A program made the translations under genes and the position numbers. The notes below the pieces were generated by a model. That model did no database searches and had not been told where the DNA came from. It worked only from the letters and a program-made list of their open reading frames with translations. From Candidatus Pelagibacter sp. RS40 (GTDB lineage: Bacteria > Pseudomonadota > Alphaproteobacteria > Pelagibacterales > Pelagibacteraceae), in contig NZ_CP020778.1 in assembly GCF_002101295.1 (NCBI RefSeq), positions 248,001 through 312,000 on the forward strand: a DNA stretch of 64,000 bases, given 5' to 3'. Shown here piece by piece: positions 34,397 to 44,590 of this stretch; positions within the stretch are counted from its first letter, which is position 1; every line of letters begins with the position of its first letter.

Positions 34397-35959
34397 TTAT
34401 TCTAATTCAATGGTGCTAGGTGGTTTAGAAGTGACGTCATATACTACCCTATTAATTCCTCTAATATTATTTACTATCTGATTAGAAATGTTCTGTAAAA
34501 AAGATTTTTCAAATTTAAAAAAATCTGCGGTCATGCCATCTTCAGATGTTATAGCTCTTAATAAACATAAGTATTCATATGTTCGATTATCGCCCATAAC
34601 ACCAACAGTTTTTACAGGAAGCAAGGCGGCATAAGCCTGCCAAATTTTATGATAAAGATTATTTTTTTTCAATCCATCTATAAAAATATGATCAGCCTCT
34701 TTTAAAATTTTAATTTTTTCTTTTGTTATAGTTCCTGGCATTCTGATAGCTAAACCAGGTCCTGGAAAAGGATGTCTTGATATTATCTCTTTATTCAATC
34801 CAAGCTCTAGCCCTAATTTTCTAACCTCATCCTTAAATAAATATTTCAAAGGTTCCACTAATTTTAAATTCATTTTTTTTGGTAAACCTCCAACATTATG
34901 ATGAGATTTAATTTTCGATGTTTGACTTCCAGTTACAGATTTACTCTCAATTAAGTCTGGGTATAAAGTTCCTTGTGCTAAAAACTGAACGTTTTTGATT
35001 TTTTTTGCATAATTTTCAAAAATTTTAATAAATAAATTACCAATTATTTTTCTTTTCTTTTCGGGGTCAGAAATATTTTTCAATTTATTTAAAAATTGTT
35101 TTTCTGCATTCACATAAACTAGATTAATTTTAAACCGTTTTTTAAATGTATGAACAACTTGCTTTTCCTCATCTTTTCTTAAAAGTCCTGTATTTACAAA
35201 TATACAAGTTAATCGGTTACCAATTGCATTGGATAGTAATTTTGCAACAACACTGCTGTCTACACCACCTGAAAGGGCACAAATGACTTTTGAATTACCA
35301 ACTTGAGTTTTAACTTGATCAATAAGCTTTAATTTCTGGTCTCTAGACGACCAATTTCTTTTAATTTTACAAATTTTAAATACAAAATTTCTTAAGATTA
35401 TTTTTCCTCTATTTGTGTGAGTTACTTCTGGATGAAACTGAATACCAAATAGTTTTTTCTTGGTGTTTTCTACTATACATAGTTTTGCATTATTTGTTTT
35501 CCCTATTACTTTAAAATCTTTTGGTAATCTGGTCACCTCATCTGCATGGCTCATCCAGACATTATTTTCATTTTTTGTAAAAAAATCTTTTGTAAGAATG
35601 CTCTCTTTTACTTTTTTAACTTTTGCTAAACCAAATTCTCTTGATTTTGATTGTTTAACTTTGCCACCTAATTCTTTTGATATTATTTGGTGACCAAAAC
35701 ATATTCCAAGCACTGGAATATTAGAATTTAGTAAATTTTTATTAAATTTTACTTTTTTACTTTGATAAACATTCAAAGGCCCTCCAGATAATATAAGCCC
35801 ACTAACATTTTTATCTATAAGTTTAATATTATTTGATTTATGATGACTGATAATTTCACAATAAACCCCAAGTTCTCTTACTTTTCTTGCTATTAATTGA
35901 GTAAACTGTGAACCAAAATCTATTATCAAGATTTTCTTAAGACTGTTCTCAAGAAGCAT
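34397..35959 (-). CDS. guaA: GMP synthase (glutamine-hydrolysing) GuaA
   Basis: I choose ATG complement 35957-35959; the next codon upstream is TTG at 35971 and adds only four residues. The 520-residue protein has a class I amidotransferase domain with GICFGHQ (nucleophile Cys near residue 87) and FHPEVTHT, an ATP pyrophosphatase loop [15 protein letters not shown], and a C-terminal dimerisation domain ending KPPSTIELE. It aminates XMP to GMP, using the product of GuaB two genes upstream. It overlaps the TPR gene between them by 11 bases. Confidence 0.96.
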   Translation of the reverse strand: MLLENSLKKILIIDFGSQFTQLIARKVRELGVYCEIISHHKSNNIKLIDKNVSGLILSGGPLNVYQSKKVKFNKNLLNSNIPVLGICFGHQIISKELGGKVKQSKSREFGLAKVKKVKESILTKDFFTKNENNVWMSHADEVTRLPKDFKVIGKTNNAKLCIVENTKKKLFGIQFHPEVTHTNRGKIILRNFVFKICKIKRNWSSRDQKLKLIDQVKTQVGNSKVICALSGGVDSSVVAKLLSNAIGNRLTCIFVNTGLLRKDEEKQVVHTFKKRFKINLVYVNAEKQFLNKLKNISDPEKKRKIIGNLFIKIFENYAKKIKNVQFLAQGTLYPDLIESKSVTGSQTSKIKSHHNVGGLPKKMNLKLVEPLKYLFKDEVRKLGLELGLNKEIISRHPFPGPGLAIRMPGTITKEKIKILKEADHIFIDGLKKNNLYHKIWQAYAALLPVKTVGVMGDNRTYEYLCLLRAITSEDGMTADFFKFEKSFLQNISNQIVNNIRGINRVVYDVTSKPPSTIELE

Positions 35960-36383
35960 CTTTTTTTTCAAAATCTTTAAGTCTTGTATCTATAGAAGTT
36001 AATTTTTCACATAATGTATTGCAGATTTTCTTAAAATCTTTTTTTAAATCTTGAACCTTTGAAAAATTTGATCTTTCTAATTCTAGATCAATTAAAATAT
36101 ACATTGCCTCCTCATTTCTTGGATCTAATAATAAAGCAGTATTAATGTTTTTTTCTTCCTCTTTAGTATTTTTTTCTATTTTAAAAATTTTTCCTAAATA
36201 AAGATATGAATTTGAATGTTTAGGATTGTATACAATGCTTCTCTCAAACTGAAATTTTGATTCATCGTATTTTTCTTCATTAAACAATTTCTTACCTTTA
36301 TCATAAAAATTATTTTCGCTTGCATTAGCTATTGGACTTAAACCAAGTATAAATATGCAAAAGATAAATATTTTTAATATCAT
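35949..36383 (-). CDS. TPR-repeat protein between guaB and guaA
   Basis: At 144 residues it has a signal peptide ([20 protein letters not shown]) followed by helical repeats such as [28 protein letters not shown], a classic TPR, and a charged C-terminus. It overlaps guaB by four bases (ATGA) and guaA by 11, so it is translated with both. The protein is exported, so it is not obviously connected to GMP synthesis. Placement inside this operon is likely a feature of compact genomes. Function is unknown. Confidence 0.7.
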   Translation of the reverse strand: MILKIFIFCIFILGLSPIANASENNFYDKGKKLFNEEKYDESKFQFERSIVYNPKHSNSYLYLGKIFKIEKNTKEEEKNINTALLLDPRNEEAMYILIDLELERSNFSKVQDLKKDFKKICNTLCEKLTSIDTRLKDFEKKDAS

Positions 36384-37444
36384 TTTTTTAATTCATCTAT
36401 ATTATGTACCATACTTTCATAAAATCCAGCTTTGGTTATCTTTACAAATTTAGGTTTTTTTCTTAAATCTACAACTTTAGGTGAACCAAGGTATCCCATG
36501 GATGACTTTAACCCTCCTACTAATTGATAAATTATTTTATTTACTGATCCTTTATATTTTACAAATGCCTCAACTCCTTCAGCAACATATTTTGAAGTAT
36601 CTTTTTGTTTAGTTTGAAAATATCTATCGGCTGATCCTTTATTCATTGCACCAATAGAACCCATTCCCCTAAAGCTTTTAAATAATTTTCCATTTCTTTT
36701 TATAATTTTACCTGGAGCTTGATCAGTTCCTGCAAATAAAGACCCTATCATAACAGCATCAGCGCCAGCCGCTAAAGCTTTAGCAATATCTCCTGAAAAT
36801 TTTATTCCTCCGTCAGCTATCAAAGTACATTTACTTTTTCCCATTCCTTTTTTAACACTTAAAATAGCACTTAGTTGGGGGACACCAATTCCAGCAACCA
36901 ATCTTGTTGTACAAATTGATCCCGGACCAATACCTACTTTAATAATATCTACACCTAATTTAATTAAGTATTTTGCAGCTTCTGCAGTTGCAACATTTCC
37001 AGCACATAAGCTAGTTTTTTTTGGTTTTAATTTTTTAATTTTTTTTATTATCTCTCCAACTTTTTTTGTGTGTGCATGTGCAGTATCAACAACTATTAAA
37101 TCTAAATTTTCTTTTAAAATTTTTTGTGCTCTTAGATGTTCCCGAGGACTTGCTCCAACAGCTGCTCCTACAAGGCATTTTTTTGCTTTAACTTTTCTTA
37201 TCTCTGAAATTTGTTGTTCGATGTTCAAATTTCTGTGTATTACTCCGATACCTCCAAGTTCAGCCATCGCTATTGCCATTTTAGATTCTGTAACTGTGTC
37301 CATGGCAGATGTTAATAAAGGTATCTTTAGAGATAAATTTTTTGATAGATTGGTAGATGTGTTGACCTCTGATGGTAGTACCTGTGAATAATTAGGTGCT
37401 AAGGTTACGTCATCAAATGTGAGTGCTTCTTTAATGATTTCCAT
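36380..37444 (-). CDS. guaB: IMP dehydrogenase GuaB lacking the CBS domains
   Basis: The protein has the IMPDH barrel: EALTFDDVTLAPNYSQVLPS, LLTSAMDTVTESKMAIAMA, GGIGVIHRN, GIGPGSICTT with catalytic Cys178, and the flap GMGSIGAMNKGSADRYFQ. These match IMP dehydrogenase rather than GMP reductase. At 354 residues it is about 130 shorter than usual. The missing part is the paired CBS (Bateman) insert, which in normal enzymes follows the EIRKVK region near residue 85. Here the barrel continues at once with CLVGAAVGAS. It oxidises IMP to XMP for GuaA. Loss of CBS should remove allosteric purine-nucleotide control. Confidence 0.93.
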   Translation of the reverse strand: MEIIKEALTFDDVTLAPNYSQVLPSEVNTSTNLSKNLSLKIPLLTSAMDTVTESKMAIAMAELGGIGVIHRNLNIEQQISEIRKVKAKKCLVGAAVGASPREHLRAQKILKENLDLIVVDTAHAHTKKVGEIIKKIKKLKPKKTSLCAGNVATAEAAKYLIKLGVDIIKVGIGPGSICTTRLVAGIGVPQLSAILSVKKGMGKSKCTLIADGGIKFSGDIAKALAAGADAVMIGSLFAGTDQAPGKIIKRNGKLFKSFRGMGSIGAMNKGSADRYFQTKQKDTSKYVAEGVEAFVKYKGSVNKIIYQLVGGLKSSMGYLGSPKVVDLRKKPKFVKITKAGFYESMVHNIDELKK

Positions 37445-37467
37445 GTCCTTGTATATACGATTCTTTG

Positions 37468-37497
37468 AAAATTTAAAGGTAGCTACCTTAAATTTTT
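37468..37497. terminator. Inverted repeat between guaB and rlmE, possible terminator
   Basis: A near-perfect inverted repeat, AAAATTTaAAGGTAG followed by CTACCTTAAATTTT, spans the rlmE stop codon and the space before guaB. One unpaired A breaks the symmetry. Read from the minus strand it could end rlmE transcription, with an AT arm and T-rich 3' side. The absence of a loop is unusual for a terminator, so a protein-binding site for guaB control is an alternative. Confidence 0.4.
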
Positions 37498-38094
37498 ACA
37501 GATTATAAAATTTTCTTTAGACTCTTTTCTGCTTGAGGGAGGTTTATAAACATGAAATTCTTTAAAATTCTTCTTAGCACTATCAACAATTTCATTAAAA
37601 CTTGATCCCATAAAGATTTTTGAGACAAAAACGCCGTTTTTTTTTAAAATTTTAAGTGAAAAATTCATGGCCTCAATGCTTAACTCCCCTGTAACAAGTG
37701 AGTCTACATTTTTATTGCCGGTGGTATTTACCGCCATATCAGAGACAACTAAGTCGATTTTTTCATCAAAATTTTTTTCAATTTTTTTTTGAGTAATCTT
37801 ATCTGTAAAATCACCTTTTATATGAGTAACGTTTTCAATTTTGTCTAATTCTTTAAGATCAATTGCGACAAGCTTTATATTTTTGAATTTTCTGGAAATA
37901 AACTCACTCCAACTTCCAGGAGCAGCTCCTAGATCAACTATAGACATGCCATTATTAATTACTTTAAACTTTGTTTGTATCTCTTGAAGTTTATAAACTG
38001 CCCTAGAACGATAACCTTCTAGTTTTGATTGTCTTACGTAAATGTCTCTTTTTTGCTTATTTATCCAATTTTTTGAGATTTTATTTTTTTTCAA
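37483..38094 (-). CDS. rlmE: 23S rRNA (uridine-2'-O) methyltransferase RlmE (FtsJ)
   Basis: This 203-residue FtsJ-family methyltransferase has SRAVYKLQEIQTKF, the SAM motif VDLGAAPGSWSEF, DLVVSDMAVNTTGN and a C-terminal RKESKENFIICKN. It methylates the 2'-OH of U2552 in 23S rRNA (E. coli numbering). The spacing to pssA is 10 bases, and it is the last gene of the psd-pssA-rlmE run. Length is typical. Confidence 0.94.
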   Translation of the reverse strand: MKKNKISKNWINKQKRDIYVRQSKLEGYRSRAVYKLQEIQTKFKVINNGMSIVDLGAAPGSWSEFISRKFKNIKLVAIDLKELDKIENVTHIKGDFTDKITQKKIEKNFDEKIDLVVSDMAVNTTGNKNVDSLVTGELSIEAMNFSLKILKKNGVFVSKIFMGSSFNEIVDSAKKNFKEFHVYKPPSSRKESKENFIICKNLR

Positions 38095-38104
38095 TTAATT
38101 TTTA

Positions 38105-38905
38105 TTACAAAACATCTTCATGATGTTCAATATCATCAATTTCTTCAATTTTCTTGCTTTTTAAAATTGAGTAGAAATGAAACGCACTTACTGGGACAAG
38201 TAATAAATAAACTGTTCCTGCAATTACAATTGTATTGAAAGTATAAATAAACAAAAGACCAAAAAATAGTATAACAGAAAATAAAAGAAAAATTGTAGTA
38301 TTCCTAGGAACTACAATTTTTTTCAACGAGTAAGTTGGAATTTTACTAATGAGTAAAATTGAAATTATAATAAATAGAGATGGTACTAAAATTTGGTAGT
38401 TAGGATTAAATATTTGAAATTCACTTAAACTATAAATTAAGGGCATTAAAACTAAAATTCCACCTGCAGGAGATGGTATGCCAACAAAAAAATTATCTTT
38501 CCATGATGGTTCTTCACTGGATGAAACATTAAATCTTGCTAACCTTAATGCTACACAGACAACATAAATTAATGCAACCAACCAACCCAATCTACCAATT
38601 TCAACTAATGACCAAAAATACATTATAAAAGCAGGTGCAACACCAAAGCTTATTACATCAGTCAAACTATCAAGCTCTTTTCCAACTTTTGATGTAGCCT
38701 TTATCAATCTTGCAATTCTGCCATCTAAGCCATCAATAATACCTGCAACAATTACAGCTATAATTGCTAGTTCAAAATTCCCATCAAAAGCAAATTTAAT
38801 TGAGCTTAAACCAATACAAACACCAAATAATGTTAAAATGTTAGGTAAAATTATTCTCGAATTTTTATTTGATACTAACTTTAAATTTTCTTTTGATTGT
38901 TCCAT
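38105..38905 (-). CDS. pssA: CDP-diacylglycerol-serine O-phosphatidyltransferase PssA
   Basis: The 266-residue membrane protein has the CDP-alcohol phosphotransferase motif GIIDGLDGRIARLIKATSK followed by GKELDSLTDVISFGVAP, exactly the DGxDGxxAR...GxxxDxxxD pattern, plus about seven hydrophobic segments. It makes phosphatidylserine, the substrate of the neighbouring Psd. The gap to psd is one base, so both steps of phosphatidylethanolamine synthesis are in one unit. This is type II PssA. Confidence 0.95.
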   Translation of the reverse strand: MEQSKENLKLVSNKNSRIILPNILTLFGVCIGLSSIKFAFDGNFELAIIAVIVAGIIDGLDGRIARLIKATSKVGKELDSLTDVISFGVAPAFIMYFWSLVEIGRLGWLVALIYVVCVALRLARFNVSSSEEPSWKDNFFVGIPSPAGGILVLMPLIYSLSEFQIFNPNYQILVPSLFIIISILLISKIPTYSLKKIVVPRNTTIFLLFSVILFFGLLFIYTFNTIVIAGTVYLLLVPVSAFHFYSILKSKKIEEIDDIEHHEDVL

Positions 38906-38906
38906 C

Positions 38907-39554
38907 TTACCTTTTGGCTATTAAAGTTTCACCTGCTATCATTTTTTGATCGACCTTGACTAAAGGTTTATAATTTTCAAAATATAAATCAGCTCTACTT
39001 CCAAATCTAATCATTCCTATTCTATCACCCTGTTTGAGATCTTGATCTACTGATGTTTCTGTTACAATTCTTCTTGCAACTAAACCTGCAATTTGAACTA
39101 CAATAATATCTTCACCAAATGTATTGTTTAATTTGTAGTAATTTCTCTCATTGTCTTCGCTTGCTTTATCTAAAGACGCATTAATAAATTTTCCAGGTTT
39201 ATACAAAATTTCTGTAATTTTTCCTGAACAAGGAATTCTATTAACATGACAGTCAAATACATTCATAAATATGCTAACTTTGGTAAATTTTCTATCTTCT
39301 AAACCAAGTTCTTTTGGACCATTAGTCTCAAAAACTTGAAGAACAACTCCGTCAGCTGGACTTGTAAGATAATCTTCATCTCCGATTGAAATTCTCTCTG
39401 GATCTCTAAAAAAATAATAACACCAGATAGATAGAACTAAACCAACAAAACCTAAAAATCCATGAATGAAATACAATACTATTGTTGCAAAGACGAAAAT
39501 TACAATAAATTTGTAACCTTCGTTATGAATTTTTGGGAATATTTTCTCAAACAT
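38907..39554 (-). CDS. psd: Phosphatidylserine decarboxylase proenzyme Psd
   Basis: At 215 residues this is the short archaeal-type Psd found in many alphaproteobacteria. YLTSPADGVVLQVF and FMNVFDCHVNRIPCSG are family blocks. GMIRFGSRADLYF holds the Gly-Ser bond that self-cleaves to give the pyruvoyl cofactor. An N-terminal hydrophobic hairpin anchors it. It produces phosphatidylethanolamine. It starts 80 bases from the divergent icd gene. Confidence 0.94.
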   Translation of the reverse strand: MFEKIFPKIHNEGYKFIVIFVFATIVLYFIHGFLGFVGLVLSIWCYYFFRDPERISIGDEDYLTSPADGVVLQVFETNGPKELGLEDRKFTKVSIFMNVFDCHVNRIPCSGKITEILYKPGKFINASLDKASEDNERNYYKLNNTFGEDIIVVQIAGLVARRIVTETSVDQDLKQGDRIGMIRFGSRADLYFENYKPLVKVDQKMIAGETLIAKR

Positions 39555-39634
39555 AGCTAACTCGATTAATTGATAAATTTTGATTAATATGTATATAAAA
39601 TGCAGAAATTCAATTAATAAGATACATCAAAAAA

Positions 39635-40849
39635 ATGAGTAAAATTAAGGTAAAAAATCCAGTTGTTGAATTGGATGGTGATGAAATGACCAGAGTGATC
39701 TGGGAGTTTATCAAGAATAAATTAATTCTCCCATATCTTGATTTGGGAATTGAATATTACGACCTTGGTATGAAAAGTAGAGATGATACGGATGATCAAA
39801 TTACTATTGATTGTGCAAATGCAATTAAAAAAAATGGTGTTGGAATAAAGTGTGCAACAATAACTCCAGATGAAGCAAGAGTTAAAGAATTTAGTCTCAA
39901 AAAAATGTGGAGATCTCCAAATGGGACTATAAGAAATATTATTGGAGGAACAGTTTTTAGAGAACCAATTATTTGTAAAAATATTCCAAAGCTAGTTCCA
40001 TCTTGGACTGATCCATTAATAATAGGCAGACATGCTTTCGGGGATCAATATAGGGCAACAGATTTTGTAGTACCTGGCAAAGGTAAGCTTGAAGTCAAAT
40101 GGACTGCTGAGGATGGTAGTGATGAAAAAAAATATGAAGTATTCAATTTCCCAGGTCCAGGAATTGCACTTTCAATGTATAATTTAGATAAATCGATAGA
40201 AGATTTCGCAAGGTCTTGTTTCAATTATGGATTAATTAAAAAATGGCCTGTTTATCTATCAACGAAAAATACAATTTTAAAAAAATATGATGGAAGATTT
40301 AAAGATATTTTTCAGAAAGTTTACGAGCATGAGTTTAAATCTGAGTTTGAAAAAAACCATATTATTTATGAACATAGATTAATCGATGACATGGTTGCTT
40401 GTGCGATGAAATGGAGTGGTAAATACATTTGGGCTTGTAAAAATTATGATGGTGATGTTCAATCTGATACTGTGGCACAAGGATATGGTTCTCTAGGACT
40501 TATGACAAGTGTACTGTTAGCACCTGATGGAAAAACTATGGAAGCAGAAGCTGCCCACGGAACAGTTACTCGTCATTTTAGAATGCATCAGCAAGGAAAA
40601 GAAACTTCAACAAATCCAATTGCCTCGATTTTTGCATGGACTAGAGGACTGGCGCATAGAGGAAAATTAGATAACAATGAAGAGCTTATTAAATTTGCTC
40701 AAAGTTTAGAGACTGTATGTATTGATGCTGTAGAACAAGGTCATATGACTAAAGATTTGGCCATATTGATCGGTCCAGCAAATAAATACTTAACTACAAA
40801 TCAGTTTTTAGAAGTAATAAAATCAAATTTAGAAAAAAAACTAAATTAA
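39635..40849 (+). CDS. icd: NADP-dependent isocitrate dehydrogenase
   Basis: This 404-residue enzyme belongs to the eukaryote-like homodimeric NADP IDH group, not the E. coli Icd group. Landmarks are [18 protein letters not shown] at the N-terminus, [18 protein letters not shown] (substrate Ser), [17 protein letters not shown], and [15 protein letters not shown]. It gives 2-oxoglutarate and NADPH in the TCA cycle. It diverges from psd with 80 bases between. It is followed directly by a TTG-started glycosyltransferase-like gene. Confidence 0.95.
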   Translation: MSKIKVKNPVVELDGDEMTRVIWEFIKNKLILPYLDLGIEYYDLGMKSRDDTDDQITIDCANAIKKNGVGIKCATITPDEARVKEFSLKKMWRSPNGTIRNIIGGTVFREPIICKNIPKLVPSWTDPLIIGRHAFGDQYRATDFVVPGKGKLEVKWTAEDGSDEKKYEVFNFPGPGIALSMYNLDKSIEDFARSCFNYGLIKKWPVYLSTKNTILKKYDGRFKDIFQKVYEHEFKSEFEKNHIIYEHRLIDDMVACAMKWSGKYIWACKNYDGDVQSDTVAQGYGSLGLMTSVLLAPDGKTMEAEAAHGTVTRHFRMHQQGKETSTNPIASIFAWTRGLAHRGKLDNNEELIKFAQSLETVCIDAVEQGHMTKDLAILIGPANKYLTTNQFLEVIKSNLEKKLN

Positions 40850-41833
40850 TTGGATAATTTAAATAATATTCTTTTTATTAACACTGGGGGAGGTATAGGC
40901 GATGCGCTCACTTCCGTACCAACGCTCAATTATATAAATGACAACCTTAAGCCTAAAAACCTGTATTATTTTTCAACTGATTTAGGAAATTTTTGGTTTG
41001 ATACAAAACTTCAGGAATATAGGCCTGATAATTTAATTACTGTTAAAAATTTTCCAGAACACTTTGGGTTTCGAGATCATCATATAAAAGTATCTAAAGA
41101 CGTTATTAAAAATTTTGAATTTGATGAATTTGACTTAATAATTGATAACCAGACAAGATTTAAAAATACTTTAATTTATAGAAAAATACCTCATAAATAT
41201 TATGTTTCTCCATGCTTAAACTATTTGATGAGCAAGCCTATTACATTTATGAGAAAGAGAGAAATTTTTGCAAATAGAATAATTGATTATTTTAATAAAA
41301 TTAAAAAATTAAACATAAAACCAAATTATAAGATTTCAATCCCAAACAATTTTATTAACGAAGCAAAAAAATTAATACCTAATGAAAATTATGTTGGCTT
41401 TTCAATTACAGCAGGTCATCCAACACGAATTAAAGAAATAAATTATGAAGAAATTATTAAGGTTGCTAATTATTTTTCAGATAAATTTATTCCTACTTTT
41501 TTTATTGAGAACAAATTTCAGGAATTAATCGCAAAAATAAAGCAAAAAGTAAAAAAAGCTTATTTTCCAGAAGATCAATCGAGTGCAGAATTTAAAAAAC
41601 CAATGCTTGTTACAGCTCTTGGATCATTAACTAAATTTAATATAACTATTGATAATGGTATTTCACATATGCTTTCTTTTTCAGATAATAAAAATTATAT
41701 TTTCTTCAATAATTCATCAAAAAAATTTCAACCTTTGAATGACAATAGTTTTATCTATGACTGTAGTTTAAATAATACTTCTATAGATAAGTTAACTAGT
41801 GAAAAAATAATTGAGTTTATTGAAAAAAATTAA
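40850..41833 (+). CDS. Glycosyltransferase family 9-like protein
   Basis: A 327-residue frame starts at TTG one base after the icd stop. Features resembling heptosyltransferases and related family 9 enzymes are the N-terminal NNILFINTGGGIGDALTSVPTLNYI, a central YVGFSITAGHPTRIKEINYEE, and FNITIDNGISHMLSF, which recalls the nucleotide-sugar site. Sequence similarity is distant, so it may act on lipopolysaccharide or another glycan, or have diverged. Its end overlaps alaS by four bases. The TTG start is preferred as no ATG gives the first strand. Confidence 0.6.
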   Translation: MDNLNNILFINTGGGIGDALTSVPTLNYINDNLKPKNLYYFSTDLGNFWFDTKLQEYRPDNLITVKNFPEHFGFRDHHIKVSKDVIKNFEFDEFDLIIDNQTRFKNTLIYRKIPHKYYVSPCLNYLMSKPITFMRKREIFANRIIDYFNKIKKLNIKPNYKISIPNNFINEAKKLIPNENYVGFSITAGHPTRIKEINYEEIIKVANYFSDKFIPTFFIENKFQELIAKIKQKVKKAYFPEDQSSAEFKKPMLVTALGSLTKFNITIDNGISHMLSFSDNKNYIFFNNSSKKFQPLNDNSFIYDCSLNNTSIDKLTSEKIIEFIEKN

Positions 41834-44493
41834 ATTATCTCTTTTAGTTTACTTATAGCTTCATCAATTTTACCTGGATCAGTACCGCCAGCTTGAGCGA
41901 AATCTTTTCTACCCCCACCACCTTTGCCACCAATTATTTCAGAACCTAATTTTGCAAATTTTACCGCGTCATATTTTTCAATCAGATTATCTGTGATGCC
42001 AACTGCTAAACCTACTTTGTCATCCTTGTTAGCAAATACGATTACAATACCTTCTGCTAATTCTTTTTTTCCATTATCCACCAATTTTCTCAAATCTTTT
42101 GGTGGCAATCCATCAACCTTTTGTAATCTTATTTTTATTCCATTTATAGTCTCATCATTAATTACATTTTTGTTTTTGTCTTCCAAAATTGATTTAACAC
42201 TTAATAGTTCAAGTTGTTTGGAAAGATCTTTTATTAAACCTTTTTGATCTTTATTACTTAAATCTGGTTTTCCTCCTGCTTTAATGATTTTTTCTGAAAT
42301 CTCTTTTATAGTTTGTTCATCCTTTTGAGCTGATAAATCAGATAATTTTTCTTTATTTTTTAAATAATCATCTAGTTGTTTGTCTCTTAAAGCCTCAACT
42401 CTTCTTACACCTGCTGCAATTGAGGATTGGCTCACAATTTTGAATTTTCCTATATCCCCAGTATTTCTTACATGAGTTCCACCACATAACTCTGTTGAAA
42501 AATATTTATCTTTTTCACTTCCCATTGATAAAACTCTCACTTCATCACCATATTTTTCACCAAACAAAGCTAATGCTCCATTATTTACTGCTTCTTTAGG
42601 TGTCATTATCCTTGTTTTAACCTCAGATTTATTACTAACCATTGAATTTACGTATGTTTCTATCTTCTCTATTTCGTCGCTAGAAATTGGTTTCATATGG
42701 CTAAAATCAAACCTTAATCTGTCAGGCTCAACTAATGAGCCTTTTTGAGTAACATGTGTGCCTAAAACTCTTCTTAAAGACTCGTGCAATAAATGTGTTG
42801 CTGAATGATACGCTCTTACATTATCTCGCCTTTCAATATCTATTTTCATCTCCACATTTTCATTATTTTTAATTGATCCTTTTTTAACTTTTCCATAGTG
42901 AACAAATAAATCTCCAAGTTTTTTTTGTACATCTTCAACTTCAAAAACAAATTCACCTGAAATAATTTCTCCTTTGTCACCAACTTGTCCACCCGACTCT
43001 CCGTAAAAAGGAGTTTGATTGATAATAATCATTGCCTCATCACCAGAGTTAATCTGATCTACTTCTTTATTATCTTTTAATAATGAAAGCACTACTCCTT
43101 CAGCTTGATTTGTTTCATAACCTAAAAATTCTGTTGCGCCTAACTTTTCTCTTATTCCAAACCAAATATCATCAACAGCACTATCTCCGGAACCTTTCCA
43201 ATTTTTTTTTGCAAGCTCTCTACTTTCTTGCATTAAAGTATTAAATTTATCGTTATCAATTGTTAAAGATTTACTTTTTAAAATATCTTGGGTTAAATCT
43301 AATGGGAAACCATAAGTGTCATATAATTTGAAAGCAACTTCACCAGGTAAAACTTTGTCAATTTTTGAAATTTCCTCATTTAAAATTTTTATTCCCCTAT
43401 CAAGAAGTACTAAAAATTTTTCTTCCTCCATCTTTAATGTTTCACGAATTAAAGACTCTGCTCTTTCAATTTCAGGATAATTTCCTTTCATCTCATCCAT
43501 CAAAGTTTTAAAAATATTATAAAAAATTGGTTCTTTTGATCCGAGTAAATGAGAATGTCTCATACCTCTTCTCATAATTCTTCTTAGGACATATCCTCTT
43601 CCTTCGTTTGATGGAAGTACGCCTTCTGCAATTAAAAAAGAACTTGCTCTTAGGTGGTCTGCAATAACTCTAAAGCTTGATAAATTATTTTCGTTCGGTT
43701 TTACTTTTACAGCTTCTGAGGTTGAATTTATTAATTTTTTAAAATGATCTGTTTCATAATTATCATGTGTGCCTTGAAGTAAAGCTGCTATCCTCTCTAA
43801 TCCCATTCCTGTATCAACAGATGGTTTTGGTAAATTAATTCGTTTATCTTTTGAAACTTGTTCAAACTGCATAAAGACTAAGTTCCAAATTTCAATAAAT
43901 CTATCCCCATCCTCTTCTTTAGTTCCGGGAAGGCCACCATATAAATGATCCCCATGATCATAAAAAATTTCAGAGCAAGGGCCGCATGGGCCAGTTTCTC
44001 CCATCGACCAAAAGTTATCTGATGTTGCAATCCTTATTATTTTATCGTCGCTAAAACCCGCGATTTTCTTCCAAAAATTAAAGGCTTCATCATCTTCATG
44101 AAAAACAGTTACATAAAGTCTATCTTTATCTAATCCAAAATCTTTAGTGATTAAGTTCCATGCAAGTTCAATTGCTTTTTCTTTAAAATAGTCTCCAAAA
44201 GAAAAATTACCAAGCATTTCGAAAAATGTGTGGTGTCTTGGCGTGTAACCAACATTTTCTAAATCATTATGTTTACCACCTGCTCTCACACATTTCTGAG
44301 AGGTAGTTGCCCTTTGATAATCTCTTCTTTCTAAACCTGTGAAAACATTTTTAAACTGAACCATTCCTGAGTTTGCAAACATCAAAGTAGGATCATTGTT
44401 TGGTACTAAGTTTGAAGACTCAACTATCCTGTGATCATTTTTCTCAAAATAATCTAGGAAAGTAGTTCTGATCTCATTTAAGGTTTTTGCCAT
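41830..44493 (-). CDS. alaS: Alanyl-tRNA synthetase AlaS
   Basis: At 887 residues this is full length. Class II catalytic motifs appear in order from RTTFLDYFEKNDHRIVESS through VQFKNVFTGLE. The editing domain has ATHLLHESLRRVLG with the HxxxH zinc ligands and ELCGGTHV. The C-terminal DHHA1 domain ends near GGGGRKDFAQAGGTD. It charges tRNA-Ala and edits Ser/Gly. It is separated from recA by 97 bases containing a terminator. Confidence 0.97.
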   Translation of the reverse strand: MAKTLNEIRTTFLDYFEKNDHRIVESSNLVPNNDPTLMFANSGMVQFKNVFTGLERRDYQRATTSQKCVRAGGKHNDLENVGYTPRHHTFFEMLGNFSFGDYFKEKAIELAWNLITKDFGLDKDRLYVTVFHEDDEAFNFWKKIAGFSDDKIIRIATSDNFWSMGETGPCGPCSEIFYDHGDHLYGGLPGTKEEDGDRFIEIWNLVFMQFEQVSKDKRINLPKPSVDTGMGLERIAALLQGTHDNYETDHFKKLINSTSEAVKVKPNENNLSSFRVIADHLRASSFLIAEGVLPSNEGRGYVLRRIMRRGMRHSHLLGSKEPIFYNIFKTLMDEMKGNYPEIERAESLIRETLKMEEEKFLVLLDRGIKILNEEISKIDKVLPGEVAFKLYDTYGFPLDLTQDILKSKSLTIDNDKFNTLMQESRELAKKNWKGSGDSAVDDIWFGIREKLGATEFLGYETNQAEGVVLSLLKDNKEVDQINSGDEAMIIINQTPFYGESGGQVGDKGEIISGEFVFEVEDVQKKLGDLFVHYGKVKKGSIKNNENVEMKIDIERRDNVRAYHSATHLLHESLRRVLGTHVTQKGSLVEPDRLRFDFSHMKPISSDEIEKIETYVNSMVSNKSEVKTRIMTPKEAVNNGALALFGEKYGDEVRVLSMGSEKDKYFSTELCGGTHVRNTGDIGKFKIVSQSSIAAGVRRVEALRDKQLDDYLKNKEKLSDLSAQKDEQTIKEISEKIIKAGGKPDLSNKDQKGLIKDLSKQLELLSVKSILEDKNKNVINDETINGIKIRLQKVDGLPPKDLRKLVDNGKKELAEGIVIVFANKDDKVGLAVGITDNLIEKYDAVKFAKLGSEIIGGKGGGGRKDFAQAGGTDPGKIDEAISKLKEII

Positions 44494-44541
44494 ATTTTTT
44501 AAAATACAGCATTTTTGAATGTTGTCTACACCTTGGAAGGG

Positions 44542-44570
44542 AAAAAAGGCGCTCTTTCAAGCGCCTTTTT
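44542..44570 (-). terminator. Rho-independent terminator after recA
   Basis: The inverted repeat GGCGC...GCGCC is flanked by A-runs on one side and T-runs on the other, with an eight-base loop. Its GC-rich stem stands out in this AT-rich DNA. It lies 20 bases past the recA stop and before alaS, both on the minus strand. The symmetrical A and T tracts would let it work in either direction. Confidence 0.85.
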
Positions 44571-44590
44571 AATAACTAAAAGTTATTCTG

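Noticed and set aside
37068..37391. 107-codon frame opposite guaB
   Set aside because: Antisense to conserved IMP dehydrogenase coding sequence, no ribosome site, no recognisable protein pattern.
36380..37444. GMP reductase, suggested by the short length
   Set aside because: The start EALTFDDV, the GGIGVIHRN block and the long flap GMGSIGAMNKGSADRYFQ are those of IMP dehydrogenase.
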